64,000 bases of DNA from Sulfitobacter sp. HNIBRBA3233. Lineage in GTDB: Bacteria; Pseudomonadota; Alphaproteobacteria; Rhodobacterales; Rhodobacteraceae. The notes beneath the pieces are model-generated. The model was not told the DNA's origin, made no database searches, and was given only the letters and a program-made list of their open reading frames with translations. Where the stretch lies: positions 1,860,001 to 1,924,000 of the forward strand of contig NZ_JBEFLP010000001.1 of the NCBI RefSeq assembly GCF_040149665.1, in the 5' to 3' direction. Positions 34,962 to 44,159 of the stretch are shown here, piece after piece; position 1 is the stretch's first letter, and each line of letters starts with the position of its first letter. The translations under genes and the position numbers were made by a program.

Positions 34962-35864
34962 TTACGATAGGAAATCGATGGCCGCGCTGAGCGGCATGTC
35001 GTCCAAAACCGCCGGATCGACACCCGTAATCCGTAGGTCGCAGGGCCGGTCGACGATGGAAATCAGCGCGGGGCTGCCGTCGGGAAGGCGCCCGCCCATC
35101 AGAAGCCTTTCGAACACCAGCATGTCGCGCGGACCGCCATCGCTGCGCGGCACATACAACAGCACCTGATCCAGCCGCAGACCCCGCCGCGACTGGATGT
35201 CGGCAAAGGGGATGTTGATCAGGTTGGCGAAACGGTCCCCGCCCGGAAACTGGTCAAGCGGCCGGCCCACGCTGCTGCGGGCCTGCGCCCAACCGAACCA
35301 GTTGGCGTAAAATGATTTCTCGCCGATTTCCGTACAGATCCAGCTGTCCAGCGAATCGCGGTAGACGATCATGTAGGGGCGGATGCGCTGCATCGCCGGA
35401 TGCTCCAGCTGCCCCTGGGCTGTGGCCCAGTCGCACACCGCGGCACGCATCAGATCGGACCGGCCCTCCCAGACCCCGCTCAGCGGCTGCTCTTGCTGGT
35501 GATAGCCCCAGCCGTCCTGTTCATCGTGGCTGAACCGGTTCATGCCACCGATGAAATCGTAGTTGCCGTTGTACCAGGCTTCACCCTTGTCGAGGATCAA
35601 TTGCGCGGGCGTCGTGGCGCGCTCACCCAGTTCAGTCAGGGCGTAGCGGCGGTGCTCCACCTCGAACAGCTTGCCGCCAATTGCCTCTTCTAGTTGCGAA
35701 ATATGGCGCCGGACGGTCTGGCGGGTACTTCCCAGCTCTTCTACGGCCTGCGACAGATTCAACGTGCGGGCGAGTACGGTGAAAGACCGCAACATTTCGT
35801 GCAAAAGCGCCGGTGACCCGCGCGACACGCGGCAGTCCGATTTTATGTCCATTTGTTTATTCAC
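34962..35864 (-). CDS. LysR-type DNA-binding protein with atypical C-terminal part
   Basis: The N-terminal 80 residues form a LysR-like helix-turn-helix: LHEMLRSFTVLARTLNLSQAVEELGSTRQTVRRHISQLEEAIGGKLFEVEHRRYALTELG (about residues 21-80, a landmark). The remaining 220 residues do not show the usual LysR periplasmic-binding-like effector domain; they are rich in Trp and Tyr (WYNGNYDFIGGMNRFSHDEQDGWGYH, DSWICTEIGEKSFYANWFGWAQ) and end DRPCDLRITGVDPAVL. The 300-residue length is normal for LysR. It is upstream of the GNAT-like gene on the same strand, and the 149 bases upstream of it are AT-rich and shared with the divergent XRE gene. Confidence 0.75.
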   Translation of the reverse strand: MNKQMDIKSDCRVSRGSPALLHEMLRSFTVLARTLNLSQAVEELGSTRQTVRRHISQLEEAIGGKLFEVEHRRYALTELGERATTPAQLILDKGEAWYNGNYDFIGGMNRFSHDEQDGWGYHQQEQPLSGVWEGRSDLMRAAVCDWATAQGQLEHPAMQRIRPYMIVYRDSLDSWICTEIGEKSFYANWFGWAQARSSVGRPLDQFPGGDRFANLINIPFADIQSRRGLRLDQVLLYVPRSDGGPRDMLVFERLLMGGRLPDGSPALISIVDRPCDLRITGVDPAVLDDMPLSAAIDFLS

Positions 35865-36013
35865 AGATCAATTGTTAAATTTATCACCCATTAATGCAAC
35901 ATATATCATCCATCACGTTACCATAAATGTCAGGAAATTGAATAAATCTATCCAATTGATCCAATAAGCTAATTTGCCGAGAACTATGGCATCACAACCA
36001 GAGGTTAAAACAG

Positions 36014-36376
36014 ATGGCCCATCCCGTAGATGTTCATGTCGGTCAGAAACTGAAGCAAATTCGGACCTTGCGTCGAATGTCTCAGACAGATGTTGCCAAC
36101 CGGCTAAGCCTGTCTTTTCAGCAGATCCAGAAGTACGAAATCGGCTCTAACCGCATCGCTGCAAGCCGTCTTTTCGAACTTGCGCAGATCTTCGACGTAT
36201 CGCCAGCCTATTTCTTCGAAGGCCTTTATGACACGAGCGAAGAGAAATCGGCAAAAGACGACAACTGCATGGAAATCGTCAATGCCATTGCCGCGATCAA
36301 GGACGACACCGTCAAAACGCGAATCGTTACCTTTATCGAGGATGTGTCGGGCATGACGGTTGCTCGTCACGGGTGA
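36014..36376 (+). CDS. XRE-family helix-turn-helix regulator
   Basis: The 120-residue protein has a Cro/C1-type helix-turn-helix at residues 11-66 (VGQKLKQIRTLRRMSQTDVANRLSLSFQQIQKYEIGSNRIAASRLFELAQIF), the pattern of a small alphaproteobacterial family in which the second part FQQIQKYExGxNR is strongly kept. The C-terminal 50 residues are an acidic helical tail that could dimerise. It is divergent from the LysR-like gene; the gap 35865-36013 is AT-rich. Its stop codon is directly followed by the stop codon of the convergent exporter gene. The target is unknown. Confidence 0.88.
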   Translation: MAHPVDVHVGQKLKQIRTLRRMSQTDVANRLSLSFQQIQKYEIGSNRIAASRLFELAQIFDVSPAYFFEGLYDTSEEKSAKDDNCMEIVNAIAAIKDDTVKTRIVTFIEDVSGMTVARHG

Positions 36377-37144
36377 TCAACCCCAGATTGCTCGACGCAA
36401 CAGGTTAAGACCAGCAATGGTCAGAACCAGCAAGGTCAGGCGGCGAAACACCGTCTGATCGATTCGGTCCATGATACGCCCGCCGACCCACATCCCGATC
36501 CCGGCGGGCACGACCAACGCGGCCGAAAACCACAAGGTCTCCATCCGCAGCACGCCGGACACGGCGTGCGCAATCACCAAGGCCACCGCGCCAAGGCCGT
36601 AAATCACCCCCTGCACACGCATCTGGTCGTGCTTGGCGGTATCGAGCGCGGTCAGATACAGGACCGTCGGCGGCCCCCATATGCCGGAAACGCCGCCCAA
36701 GGCCCCGGCAACACCGCCGACAGCCGCTTCGAGCGGCCTCGACCTGCGCGCCAGTTTCGGCCGCCAGCCCACCAGTTGCAGCAGCGCGAAGAACGTCACC
36801 GGACCGCCGATCACCAACAGCATCACCTGCGCCGGCAAAATCCGCACGAACTGTGCGCTCACCAGCAGCGCCAACCCGCCCGCGATCAGGAATGTCCGGA
36901 ACCGCAAGGTCGATTCGATTGCCGCACGCGGCCCCTGCCGCAGCGCCTGCTGCCCGTTGCTGACCAGCGTCGGCAGAATCAGCCCCGCCAGCGCCAGATC
37001 GGGGGCCATGATCATCGTCAGCCCCGACACGAACACCAGAGGCATCGCGAATCCGACGACACCTTTGACAAACCCCGCGACCAGCGCGACCATAAGCGCA
37101 AAGATGAGGTCCGCCGTGGAAATAAGGGGTGAAATCGCATCCAT
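36377..37144 (-). CDS. TauE/SafE family membrane exporter
   Basis: The 255-residue protein has eight hydrophobic segments and the TauE/SafE features: ALVAGFVKGVVGFAMPLVFVSGL near residues 18-40, and a second similar turn, GGVAGALGGVSGIWGPPTVLYLTAL near 150-175. The family exports sulfite, sulfoacetate or related anions, but the substrate of this copy cannot be read from the sequence. The ATG at 37144 was chosen; MICRV five codons upstream is possible. It is convergent with the XRE gene, sharing the TGATCA where the two stop codons abut. Confidence 0.85.
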   Translation of the reverse strand: MDAISPLISTADLIFALMVALVAGFVKGVVGFAMPLVFVSGLTMIMAPDLALAGLILPTLVSNGQQALRQGPRAAIESTLRFRTFLIAGGLALLVSAQFVRILPAQVMLLVIGGPVTFFALLQLVGWRPKLARRSRPLEAAVGGVAGALGGVSGIWGPPTVLYLTALDTAKHDQMRVQGVIYGLGAVALVIAHAVSGVLRMETLWFSAALVVPAGIGMWVGGRIMDRIDQTVFRRLTLLVLTIAGLNLLRRAIWG

Positions 37145-37288
37145 GACCCTACATATCATGCAGGATGACAGCCGCACCTCTAATCGCGGGCGAAATTTTC
37201 GTCCAAATTGACGCAGCCAAACGTATGTTTGTTGCGCTGCACCTGCAAAGTGGCTATGCCCTGCGGCAACCGGAAAAGGATATGATGA

Positions 37289-38971
37289 ATGGCACATGAC
37301 GGACAGCTGACAGTCGAAGAACCCATCCTGCTCGACGATCTTCTTTCCCTGGCGGGTGCGGCTGTGGCCCCCGTGGAAACCCTTCTCGAAAAGGCCCGCC
37401 AAAGCGTCAAGCGCATGGTGACCGAAGACGGCCGCGTGTCCAACGCGCTGGTAGAGGCCAATCAGACCGCCGCCCACGGGCTTGCGTGGCTGGCCACATA
37501 CGCGCAATCCCTGCGCCAGATGCAGGCCTGGGCCGAGGCGCTTCAGGCCGACGGCAAGTTCGGCGAAACAGAGGCCCTGATCCACCAGATCGCATTCGGT
37601 GAATACCTCTGGCAGATCTACGGCGGCATCCAGATGAATCAGGGCGAAATCGTGCGCCTGCAGGATCTCGGCCTCGGTCAGGAAGACCAGCGCGACCTGA
37701 TGGACCCCGCGATCATGGCGCTGACCCAGCGCGGCAACACGCAGGCGGCGCGCACGCGCCTTGTCGAGCTGATGCAGGAACAATCAGCCAATGCCACAGT
37801 CGGCGCCTCCGGCCTCGACGAGGAGCTCGAGATGATCCGCGACCAGTTCCGCCGCTACGCCGCGGAAAAGGTCGAACCCTTTGCCCACGAATGGCACCTC
37901 AAGGACGAACTGATCCCGATGGAAGTCATCGAGGAGCTCGCCGAGATGGGCGTCTTCGGCCTGACGATCCCTGAGGAATACGGCGGCTTCGGTCTTTCCA
38001 AGGCGTCGATGTGCGTCGTCTCCGAAGAACTCTCGCGCGGCTATATCGGTGTCGGCTCGCTCGGCACACGCTCGGAAATCGCCGCCGAACTGATCATCGC
38101 CGGCGGCACCGAAGAGCAAAAGCAGAAGTGGCTGCCAAGAATCGCATCCGCCGAAACCCTGCCCACAGCGGTCTTTACAGAACCCAACACCGGCTCCGAT
38201 CTCGGCTCCCTGCGCACCCGCGCGGTGAAAGAGGGCGAGACCTACAAGATCACCGGCAACAAGACGTGGATCACCCACGCCAGCCGCACCCATGTGATGA
38301 CGCTGCTGGCGCGGACCGACCCGTCGACGGACAATTACAAGGGTCTGTCCATGTTCCTTGCCGAAAAGACACCGGGCACCGACGAAGATCCTTTCCCGAC
38401 CCCCGGCATGACCGGCGGCGAGATCGAGGTGCTGGGCTACCGCGGCATGAAGGAATACGAACTCGGCTTTGACGGCTTCGAGGTTAAGGCAGAGAACCTG
38501 CTTGGCGGCGAGGAAGGCAAGGGCTTCAAACAGCTGATGGAAACCTTCGAATCCGCACGCATCCAGACAGCCGCCCGTGCGGTCGGTGTGGCGCAATCCG
38601 CACTCGATATCTCGATGCAATACGCGCAGGATCGCAAGCAATTCGGCAAGGCGCTAATCAACTTCCCGCGCGTCAGCTCGAAACTGGCGATGATGGCCGT
38701 CGAAATCATGGTCGCCCGCCAGCTGACCTATTTCTCGGCCTTCGAAAAGGATCAGGGCCGCCGCTGCGACGTCGAGGCCGGCATGGCCAAGCTTCTGGGC
38801 GCGCGCGTGGCATGGGCCGCAGCGGACAACGGCCTGCAGATCCACGGCGGCAACGGTTTCGCGCTGGAATACAAGATCAGCCGCGTGCTCTGCGATGCCC
38901 GCATCCTGAACATCTTCGAAGGTGCCGCCGAGATTCAGGCGCAGGTGATCGCCCGCCGTATCATGGGCTGA
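37289..38971 (+). CDS. mcd: (2S)-methylsuccinyl-CoA dehydrogenase
   Basis: Mcd oxidises (2S)-methylsuccinyl-CoA to mesaconyl-C1-CoA in the ethylmalonyl-CoA pathway and reduces ETF. The 560-residue protein has the N-terminal extension of about 170 residues (HDGQLTVEEPILLDDLLSLAGAAVAPVETLL, IHQIAFGEYLWQIYGGIQMNQGEIVRL) that marks Mcd among acyl-CoA dehydrogenases. The acyl-CoA dehydrogenase core follows: AVFTEPNTGSDLGSLRTRAV near 290-310, TWITHASRTHVM, QDRKQFGKALINFPRVS, and the C-terminal GGNGFALEYKISRVLCDARILNIFEGAAEIQ. It is monocistronic with a strong terminator. etfBA in the window are its likely electron acceptor genes. Confidence 0.93.
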   Translation: MAHDGQLTVEEPILLDDLLSLAGAAVAPVETLLEKARQSVKRMVTEDGRVSNALVEANQTAAHGLAWLATYAQSLRQMQAWAEALQADGKFGETEALIHQIAFGEYLWQIYGGIQMNQGEIVRLQDLGLGQEDQRDLMDPAIMALTQRGNTQAARTRLVELMQEQSANATVGASGLDEELEMIRDQFRRYAAEKVEPFAHEWHLKDELIPMEVIEELAEMGVFGLTIPEEYGGFGLSKASMCVVSEELSRGYIGVGSLGTRSEIAAELIIAGGTEEQKQKWLPRIASAETLPTAVFTEPNTGSDLGSLRTRAVKEGETYKITGNKTWITHASRTHVMTLLARTDPSTDNYKGLSMFLAEKTPGTDEDPFPTPGMTGGEIEVLGYRGMKEYELGFDGFEVKAENLLGGEEGKGFKQLMETFESARIQTAARAVGVAQSALDISMQYAQDRKQFGKALINFPRVSSKLAMMAVEIMVARQLTYFSAFEKDQGRRCDVEAGMAKLLGARVAWAAADNGLQIHGGNGFALEYKISRVLCDARILNIFEGAAEIQAQVIARRIMG

Positions 38972-38985
38972 ACCTGACGGCTTCC

Positions 38986-39019
38986 CCGAAGCGCGTTTAC
39001 CGCGCTTCGGGATTTTTTT
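38986..39019 (+). terminator. Rho-independent terminator after mcd
   Basis: CCGAAGCGCG pairs perfectly with CGCGCTTCGG around a TTTAC loop, followed by GA and seven Ts. It starts 14 bases after the mcd stop. Confidence 0.9.
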
Positions 39020-39165
39020 CACGATCCGCCCCCTGACGGATTTGTCATCCGCCCCGCTTCAGAATCGGGCAGATCCCTTTCGCGCCGTTCCAATTCGGCC
39101 AAAGACCGCCGATCCCCCGTGCCGCCTGCTTGCCGGAGGCGCCCCACGGGCGTAGTTCTGCGCGC

Positions 39166-39687
39166 ATGCCAACCCAACGCCTCTCGCCCGAAAAATGGAT
39201 CACCGCCGGCTTCCTTGCGCTGGCGCAGAAAGGGCCGTCCGCCCTCGCTGCCGAACCGCTCGCGCGGCAACTCGGCACGACCAAAGGGTCGTTCTACTGG
39301 CATTTCAAGGATGTCCCCGCCTATCACGCCGCGCTGCTGCGTGAATGGCACGCCGCCGCGCTCGCCGATGTGCTCGACCTGCTCCGCTCGGACGGGCCCG
39401 CCGATGCCCGGCTGCGCCAGTTCGGACGCAGCATTCTCGACGATCCCGCCGAAGCCGCCCTGCGGGTCTGGGCACATAGCGACAAGACCGTTGCGACCAC
39501 CCTCGCCGAGGTCGACGCCGAACGGCTGATCTACCTCGAACACCTGCTGAAACAGGCCGGTCTGCGCAATCCCGCCTTCGCACAGGCAGCACTCGCTTCG
39601 CTGATCGGCCTCCCCCAGATGCAAAGCCACGCCGCCCAGCACGCCGCCTTCGACGCGCTTGTCGATACGGTTCTCGCGCTGGCATGA
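39166..39687 (+). CDS. TetR-family transcriptional regulator
   Basis: The 173-residue protein has a TetR-type helix-turn-helix: LSPEKWITAGFLALAQKGPSALAAEPLARQLGTTKGSFYWHFKDVPAYHAALL, about residues 5-58 as a landmark, with the GSFYWHFKD recognition turn. The C-terminal ligand domain is short. The ATG at 39166 was chosen because the domain begins there; the frame is open 12 codons further up. The stop codon overlaps the META lipoprotein start by four bases (ATGA), so the pair is an operon. No operator was recognised. The ligand is unknown. Confidence 0.88.
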   Translation: MPTQRLSPEKWITAGFLALAQKGPSALAAEPLARQLGTTKGSFYWHFKDVPAYHAALLREWHAAALADVLDLLRSDGPADARLRQFGRSILDDPAEAALRVWAHSDKTVATTLAEVDAERLIYLEHLLKQAGLRNPAFAQAALASLIGLPQMQSHAAQHAAFDALVDTVLALA

Positions 39688-40076
39688 AGCCCGCGCTGGC
39701 GCTGATGGCCTGTCTGGCCCTGATCGCCTGTCAGGGGGATGAAACCGTGCGCGCCTACGGCGGTGCAGACCGCGTCTGGACGCTCAAGGAACTCAACGGC
39801 AGCACATTCGGCGCGCGCGCCACGCTCACCTTTCCCGAACCCGGCGAAATCGGGGGCGAAGCCCCCTGCAACAGGTTCTTCGGCGCCATGGAGGCGCCCT
39901 ATCCGTGGTTCGAAACCGGTGCGATCGGCAGCACGCGCATGGCCTGCCCGGATATCGAGGCCGAAAATGCCTATCTCGCCGCCCTCGATGCGGCCACGCT
40001 GGCCGAGGTTTCCGGCGACACGCTGATCCTGTCGAATACGACAGGGCTGGTCATGGTGTTTGAAGCGACCGACTGA
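39684..40076 (+). CDS. META-domain (HslJ-like) lipoprotein
   Basis: The 130-residue protein begins [20 protein letters not shown], with a lipobox (LIAC) at residues 13-16. The rest is a META/HslJ-like beta domain with [40 protein letters not shown], the family core in which a G-x-C-N-R-F turn and a later RMACPD provide two cysteines that may pair. Related proteins are linked to heat or antibiotic stress. It overlaps the TetR gene start-to-stop and its 3' end overlaps the convergent recO gene by 26 bases. Confidence 0.85.
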   Translation: MKPALALMACLALIACQGDETVRAYGGADRVWTLKELNGSTFGARATLTFPEPGEIGGEAPCNRFFGAMEAPYPWFETGAIGSTRMACPDIEAENAYLAALDAATLAEVSGDTLILSNTTGLVMVFEATD

Positions 40077-40785
40077 ACAATTCCACGAATCGCGCGCGCG
40101 CCTCCGGCAGGGGCCTCGCCCCCAGATCGGCCGCCAGATGCGCCTGCAGGAAATGCCCCGTGGTGCGGAACGCCTGCGCGATCTCGTGATCGGGCGCATC
40201 GCCCTCGCCGCGCAGAACCGGCGGCAAGGGCAGCAACCGGTCGGCCCAGTCGCCCGCGCCCGCCGCCGAAACCGCACGCCCCGACCGCGGCGACACATAG
40301 CGCAAATCCTCCGCACTGCCGGTGACGGCGCAGACCGACAGATCCAGCGCATAGCCCATTTCCTCGAGAAGCCCCAACTCCCAGCGCAGATAGGCCAGGG
40401 GCCAAAGCTCCATCTGTCCCAGCAGATCCAGCAGCGCCTCGGTGCGTGCGTAAAGCGCCGGATGCGGCTCGCGCTCGGGCAGGCAGAACCCGACAAGCGA
40501 TGTCACCGCGTTCAGCCCGGCCAGCGCCAGTCGGTCGCCCATGGCCACGGCCGCGCGACTGCGCACCGGCTCCACGGTGAAAGCCCCGATATGATCTTCC
40601 AGCCGCGCCCGCCAGGCCAGGTCCAGCTGTGCGCCGGGCTGCAGGATCGGCGCGATCTTGCGGCTGGTCCCGCCGCGCACGACACCGGCGTGGCGCCCCT
40701 GTTCGGGTGTGAATACCTCGATGATGGCCGACGTCTCGCCGTGGCGGCGCGCACTCAGAAGGATCCCCCGGTCGCGCCACTCCAT
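40051..40785 (-). CDS. recO: DNA repair protein RecO
   Basis: RecO helps RecR load RecA at single-strand gaps. The 244-residue protein starts [39 protein letters not shown], the N-terminal OB-fold of the family, with [33 protein letters not shown] in the helical part. The zinc-type cysteines of some RecO proteins are not evident. ATG at 40785 was chosen, overlapping the DUF1491 stop (TGATG); the longer open frame upstream lies within DUF1491. It is the last gene of the lepB-rnc-era-DUF1491-recO run, the usual alphaproteobacterial order. Confidence 0.94.
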   Translation of the reverse strand: MEWRDRGILLSARRHGETSAIIEVFTPEQGRHAGVVRGGTSRKIAPILQPGAQLDLAWRARLEDHIGAFTVEPVRSRAAVAMGDRLALAGLNAVTSLVGFCLPEREPHPALYARTEALLDLLGQMELWPLAYLRWELGLLEEMGYALDLSVCAVTGSAEDLRYVSPRSGRAVSAAGAGDWADRLLPLPPVLRGEGDAPDHEIAQAFRTTGHFLQAHLAADLGARPLPEARARFVELFSRSLQTP

Positions 40786-41126
40786 CAGCCAAGCCCCTCC
40801 TGATCCAGCAGATGCCGCCCCGCGCGGTCTTCTACCTCGATCACCCACAGGTCGGGATCGAACCCGCGCTGGCGGGCGATGGCCGCTTCGACCTCCCCTT
40901 CGGGCCCCGCGATCAACTCGCCCCAGACCCTCTCACCGCTCTGCAAATCGAAACTGCGCTGGAAAACCCGCGCCTGCCCGTCAAGCGTGGCAAGCTTCAC
41001 GATCACGGCGCCGCCGGTATCGTCACCGTGGGCCACGACGAATGCGGGGATATCCATCAGCCGCAACCGCGCCAGATAGGCATCCACCCAGAACCGCGCC
41101 GTCAGCCGTGCCAAAGCGTTCTCCAC
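40785..41126 (-). CDS. DUF1491 family protein
   Basis: The 113-residue protein belongs to DUF1491, found almost only in alphaproteobacteria and usually between era and recO. It starts [46 protein letters not shown] and has a [15 protein letters not shown] end. The function is unknown; position suggests a link to DNA repair or ribosome genes only by association. Its stop overlaps the recO start by one base. The gap to era (118 bases) contains one copy of a repeated motif. Confidence 0.88.
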   Translation of the reverse strand: MENALARLTARFWVDAYLARLRLMDIPAFVVAHGDDTGGAVIVKLATLDGQARVFQRSFDLQSGERVWGELIAGPEGEVEAAIARQRGFDPDLWVIEVEDRAGRHLLDQEGLG

Positions 41127-41170
41127 CTGCGCGCCTCACGGGCGCCGCCTGCGCGGCGGCTGCAAGGGGC

Positions 41171-41210
41171 CACGGCCGGTGTCTCCATTTTGCCCATAAA
41201 CTCAATCCCG
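41171..41210 (-). repeat. Copy 1 of a dispersed 40-base motif, after era
   Basis: On the minus strand this begins CGGGATTGAGTTTATGGGCA and ends GGCCGTG. Against the copy at 55074-55114 it matches at 36 of 40 aligned positions with one single-base gap. Both copies lie directly downstream of a minus-strand stop codon in the same orientation. The copy also contains an in-frame start, MGKMETPAVAP, of a 31-codon frame ending at 41102, but coding is doubtful. Confidence 0.65.
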
Positions 41211-41244
41211 CAGATGCTCCGCGCGCGATGGTTTCCTGCCGGTC

Positions 41245-42153
41245 TCAACCGTTGCCGTCCTTGAACTCGAGGCCCATCTCGGAGTAGCGCTCGGCCTCTT
41301 CCAGCCAGTTCGGCCGCACCTTCACCTGCAGGAACAGATGCACCTTTCGGCCCAGAAACTCGGTCAACTCCTCGCGCGACGCCTTGCTTACCGACTTGAT
41401 CGTCTCGCCCTTGTGGCCCAGCACGATGCCCTTGTGGCCGTCGCGCATGACATAGACCACCTGATCGATCCGCGCCGATCCGTCCTTGCGCTCTTCCCAG
41501 TTCTCCGTCTCCACGGTCAACTGGTAGGGCAGTTCCTGATGCAGCCGCAGGGTCAGCTTCTCGCGGGTCATCTCGGCGGCGATCATGCGCATCGGCAGAT
41601 CGGCGATCTGGTCCTCGGGATAGAGCCACGGCCCCTCCGGCAACCTGCCCGCCAGCCAGCGGCGCAGATCGTCCACCCCGTAGCCGCGCTCGGCCGAGAT
41701 CATGAAGGTCTCCTCGAAACCGTAGCGCGCGTTCAGGTTCTCGGTCAGCGCCAGCAGCTTCGGCGCCTCGACGCGGTCGATCTTGTTGATGGCCAGCGCC
41801 ACGGTCCGGCCCTGCCCGACCTCGGCCAGCCCTTCGAGGATCCGCTCCACCCCTTCGGTCACACCGCGGTGCGCCTCGACCAGCAGCACGATCACATCCG
41901 CATCCGATGCCCCGCCCCAGGCGGCGGCGACCATCGCGCGGTCCAGCCGGCGGCGCGGCTGGAACAGGCCGGGCGTGTCGACGAAAACGATCTGCGCGTC
42001 GCCTTCCATTGCCACGCCGCGGATGCGCGCGCGGGTGGTCTGCACCTTGTGGGTGACGATCGACACCTTCGCGCCGACCATACGGTTCAGCAGCGTGGAC
42101 TTGCCCGCGTTGGGCTCTCCGATCAGCGCGACGAATCCTGCGCGTGTGGTCAT
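41245..42153 (-). CDS. era: GTPase Era
   Basis: Era is a GTPase that binds 16S rRNA near its 3' end during 30S assembly. The 302-residue protein has the G1 loop GEPNAGKST at residues 12-20, the G2/G3 region with QTTRARIRG and DTPGLF near 60, NKID near 120, and the C-terminal KH domain ([52 protein letters not shown] as a landmark near 205-260). Its ATG overlaps the rnc stop by four bases. Standard order lepB-rnc-era. Identification is certain. Confidence 0.97.
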   Translation of the reverse strand: MTTRAGFVALIGEPNAGKSTLLNRMVGAKVSIVTHKVQTTRARIRGVAMEGDAQIVFVDTPGLFQPRRRLDRAMVAAAWGGASDADVIVLLVEAHRGVTEGVERILEGLAEVGQGRTVALAINKIDRVEAPKLLALTENLNARYGFEETFMISAERGYGVDDLRRWLAGRLPEGPWLYPEDQIADLPMRMIAAEMTREKLTLRLHQELPYQLTVETENWEERKDGSARIDQVVYVMRDGHKGIVLGHKGETIKSVSKASREELTEFLGRKVHLFLQVKVRPNWLEEAERYSEMGLEFKDGNG

Positions 42154-42836
42154 GGTTCCTGCTCCAGCTGGCTCAGCAGCGTTCTGGCCGCGTCCTGTTC
42201 GGCAGCCCGCTTGGCGGGCCCGGTCGCGGCGGCTTCCTCTCCCGTTTCAAGACGGGCGGCAATCGTAAAGACGGGCGCGTGATCGGGCCCGCTGCGTTTC
42301 ACCAGCACATAGCGCGGCGGTTCCAGACCGCGCGCCTGCGCCCATTCCTGCAAGGCTGTCTTGGCGTCGCGGGCATCTTCCTCGACGCTGCTGATGCGGT
42401 CACCCCAGAGCGACAGGATCACCCCGCGGGCCGCGTCGAACCCCGCATCGAGGTATACGGCAGCGATCACCGCCTCCATCGCGTCCCCCAGCAGCGCCTG
42501 CTTGCGCCGCCCGCCGGACAGCATCTCGGACCGGCCGAGGCGCAGCACCGCACCGATATCGATCTGGCGCGCGACATCCGCGCAGGCTTCCTTGCGCACC
42601 AGCGCGTTGAACCGCGGCGCAAGCTGCCCCTCGGTCGCCCCGCGGTCGTGCGCCAGCAGGGCTTCGGCCATCACCAGCCCCAGCACCCGGTCGCCCAGAA
42701 ATTCCAGCCGCTGGTTGTCGTCGCGGTTGGGCGTGGACATCGACGAATGGGTGACCGCCTCGTTCAGCAAGGCAGGTCGGGCGAAGCTGTGGCCCAGGCG
42801 CTTTTCGAACGCCCTGAGTTCGCCCGACAGCTTCAC
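42150..42836 (-). CDS. rnc: Ribonuclease III
   Basis: RNase III cuts double-stranded RNA, including rRNA precursors. The GTG at 42836 overlaps the lepB stop (GTGA) and gives 228 residues beginning [18 protein letters not shown], like relatives. The catalytic signature [15 protein letters not shown] is at residues 41-55, with Glu45 and Asp49 as metal ligands, and a second acidic pair is in [16 protein letters not shown]. The C-terminal dsRNA-binding domain starts near [21 protein letters not shown] longer open frame begins inside lepB and was rejected. Confidence 0.96.
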   Translation of the reverse strand: MKLSGELRAFEKRLGHSFARPALLNEAVTHSSMSTPNRDDNQRLEFLGDRVLGLVMAEALLAHDRGATEGQLAPRFNALVRKEACADVARQIDIGAVLRLGRSEMLSGGRRKQALLGDAMEAVIAAVYLDAGFDAARGVILSLWGDRISSVEEDARDAKTALQEWAQARGLEPPRYVLVKRSGPDHAPVFTIAARLETGEEAAATGPAKRAAEQDAARTLLSQLEQEP

Positions 42837-43669
42837 TTGACCGCTTTGAAGAAACGATCGCCGCGCCATGTCCAGAAGAACAGCATCGACCGCCCGGCAG
42901 AGCTGAAGACGATGCGATCCGCACGCCCGATCAGGTTCTCGAAAGGCACGAACCCGACCCCGCCGGCCGTCTGCGCAAGGCGGCTGTCGGCAGAGTTGTC
43001 GCGGTTGTCGCCCATGAAGAAATAATGCCCCTCGGGAACCGTATAGACCCCCGTATCGTCCGAAGCCTGCCTGCCGATGTCGAGAACCGCGTAGCTCACA
43101 CCATTCGGCAGCGTTTCGATGGCGCGGCCCTTGGAACAGGTGCCCCCCTGCCCCACGGCACCGTTGGCACAGCGCGGACGCAGCCCCTGCGGTCCCTGCA
43201 GCTCCATCAATTCGTCGAACTGGCCGTCGGCCACCTGCGTGACCTGCTCGCCGTTCAGGGTGACGATCCCGCCGGATACCTGAACCTTGTCGCCGGGCAG
43301 CCCGATCAGCCGCTTGATATAGTCGCGCCCCGACACGGGATGGCGGAACACCACCACGTCACCGCGTTCGGGCTGGCTGCCGAACAGGCGCGCATTGTCG
43401 CCGTCGAACACGCCGCAGAGCTTCTTGGCGTCCAGATTGATCCCGAACCGTGGCAGAACAACGCTGGGACAGGAGGCATAAGAATAGCCGTAGGCCATCT
43501 TGTTGACGAACAGGAAATCGCCGATCAGCAGGGTCTCCTTCATCGACCCCGACGGAATCCAGAAGGGCTGGAAGAACAGCGTGCGGAAAACACCCGCAAT
43601 CAGCAGCGCGTAGACCACCGTCTTGATGGTCTCGACAATTGCATTGCCCTTCTTTTCGGTCTTGGCCAT
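42833..43669 (-). CDS. lepB: Signal peptidase I
   Basis: LepB removes signal peptides from exported proteins. The 278-residue protein has one N-terminal membrane helix ([19 protein letters not shown]), the catalytic Ser42 in [15 protein letters not shown], the general base Lys119 in [13 protein letters not shown], and the late-family box [17 protein letters not shown] near 220-235. An insertion between the boxes (residues 145-190, [21 protein letters not shown]) is normal in alphaproteobacteria. It is the first gene of the tightly coupled lepB-rnc-era chain, with acpS 64 bases upstream. Confidence 0.97.
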   Translation of the reverse strand: MAKTEKKGNAIVETIKTVVYALLIAGVFRTLFFQPFWIPSGSMKETLLIGDFLFVNKMAYGYSYASCPSVVLPRFGINLDAKKLCGVFDGDNARLFGSQPERGDVVVFRHPVSGRDYIKRLIGLPGDKVQVSGGIVTLNGEQVTQVADGQFDELMELQGPQGLRPRCANGAVGQGGTCSKGRAIETLPNGVSYAVLDIGRQASDDTGVYTVPEGHYFFMGDNRDNSADSRLAQTAGGVGFVPFENLIGRADRIVFSSAGRSMLFFWTWRGDRFFKAVK

Positions 43670-43733
43670 GGGGCGATCCTCGTTCCGGGGGGAGTGTTGG
43701 CTTCAGGCTACATCGCTGCGCCGTGCGGTGGTG

Positions 43734-44147
43734 TCAAGGTGCGGACCGGTCGCGGGGCCGTGCCTCGATCACGACAAAGGCCTGCGCCCAGGGGTGATCG
43801 TCGGTCAGTGTGACGTGGATGATCGCCTCGTGACCCTCTGGTGTCATCGCATCCAGCCGCTCGCGCGCCCAGCCGGTCACCGCCATCACCGGCTGGCCGG
43901 TGTGCAGGTTGCTTACCGCCATGTCGCGCCACGCGATCCCCATGCGCAAACCCGTGCCCAGCGCCTTCGAGCACGCCTCTTTCGCGGCCCAGCGCTTGGC
44001 ATAGGTGCCCGCAACATCGCGCCGGCGCTCTGCCTTGCGCTGCTCTGTCTCGGTGAACACACGGTTGCGAAACCGGTCGCCGAACCGGTCGAGCGTCCCC
44101 TGGATCCGCTCGATATTGGCCAGATCGGTGCCGACGCCGAGGATCAC
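43734..44147 (-). CDS. acpS: Holo-acyl-carrier-protein synthase
   Basis: AcpS transfers phosphopantetheine from CoA to acyl carrier protein. The 137-residue protein starts with GTG and reads [26 protein letters not shown], with the metal-binding Asp8 in GVGTDL and Glu in [16 protein letters not shown] near residue 59. The family length is 120-140. It lies 12 bases after pdxJ and 64 bases before lepB on the same strand, as usual in alphaproteobacteria. Identification is certain. Confidence 0.95.
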   Translation of the reverse strand: MILGVGTDLANIERIQGTLDRFGDRFRNRVFTETEQRKAERRRDVAGTYAKRWAAKEACSKALGTGLRMGIAWRDMAVSNLHTGQPVMAVTGWARERLDAMTPEGHEAIIHVTLTDDHPWAQAFVVIEARPRDRSAP

Positions 44148-44159
44148 GCGCGCGCCCCC

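Noticed and set aside
41102..41194. A 31-codon gene starting MGKMETPAVAP inside repeat copy 1
   Set aside because: The second copy has ATT in place of the start ATG, no ribosome binding site is seen, and the rest is Arg-rich. It was kept only as part of the repeat description.
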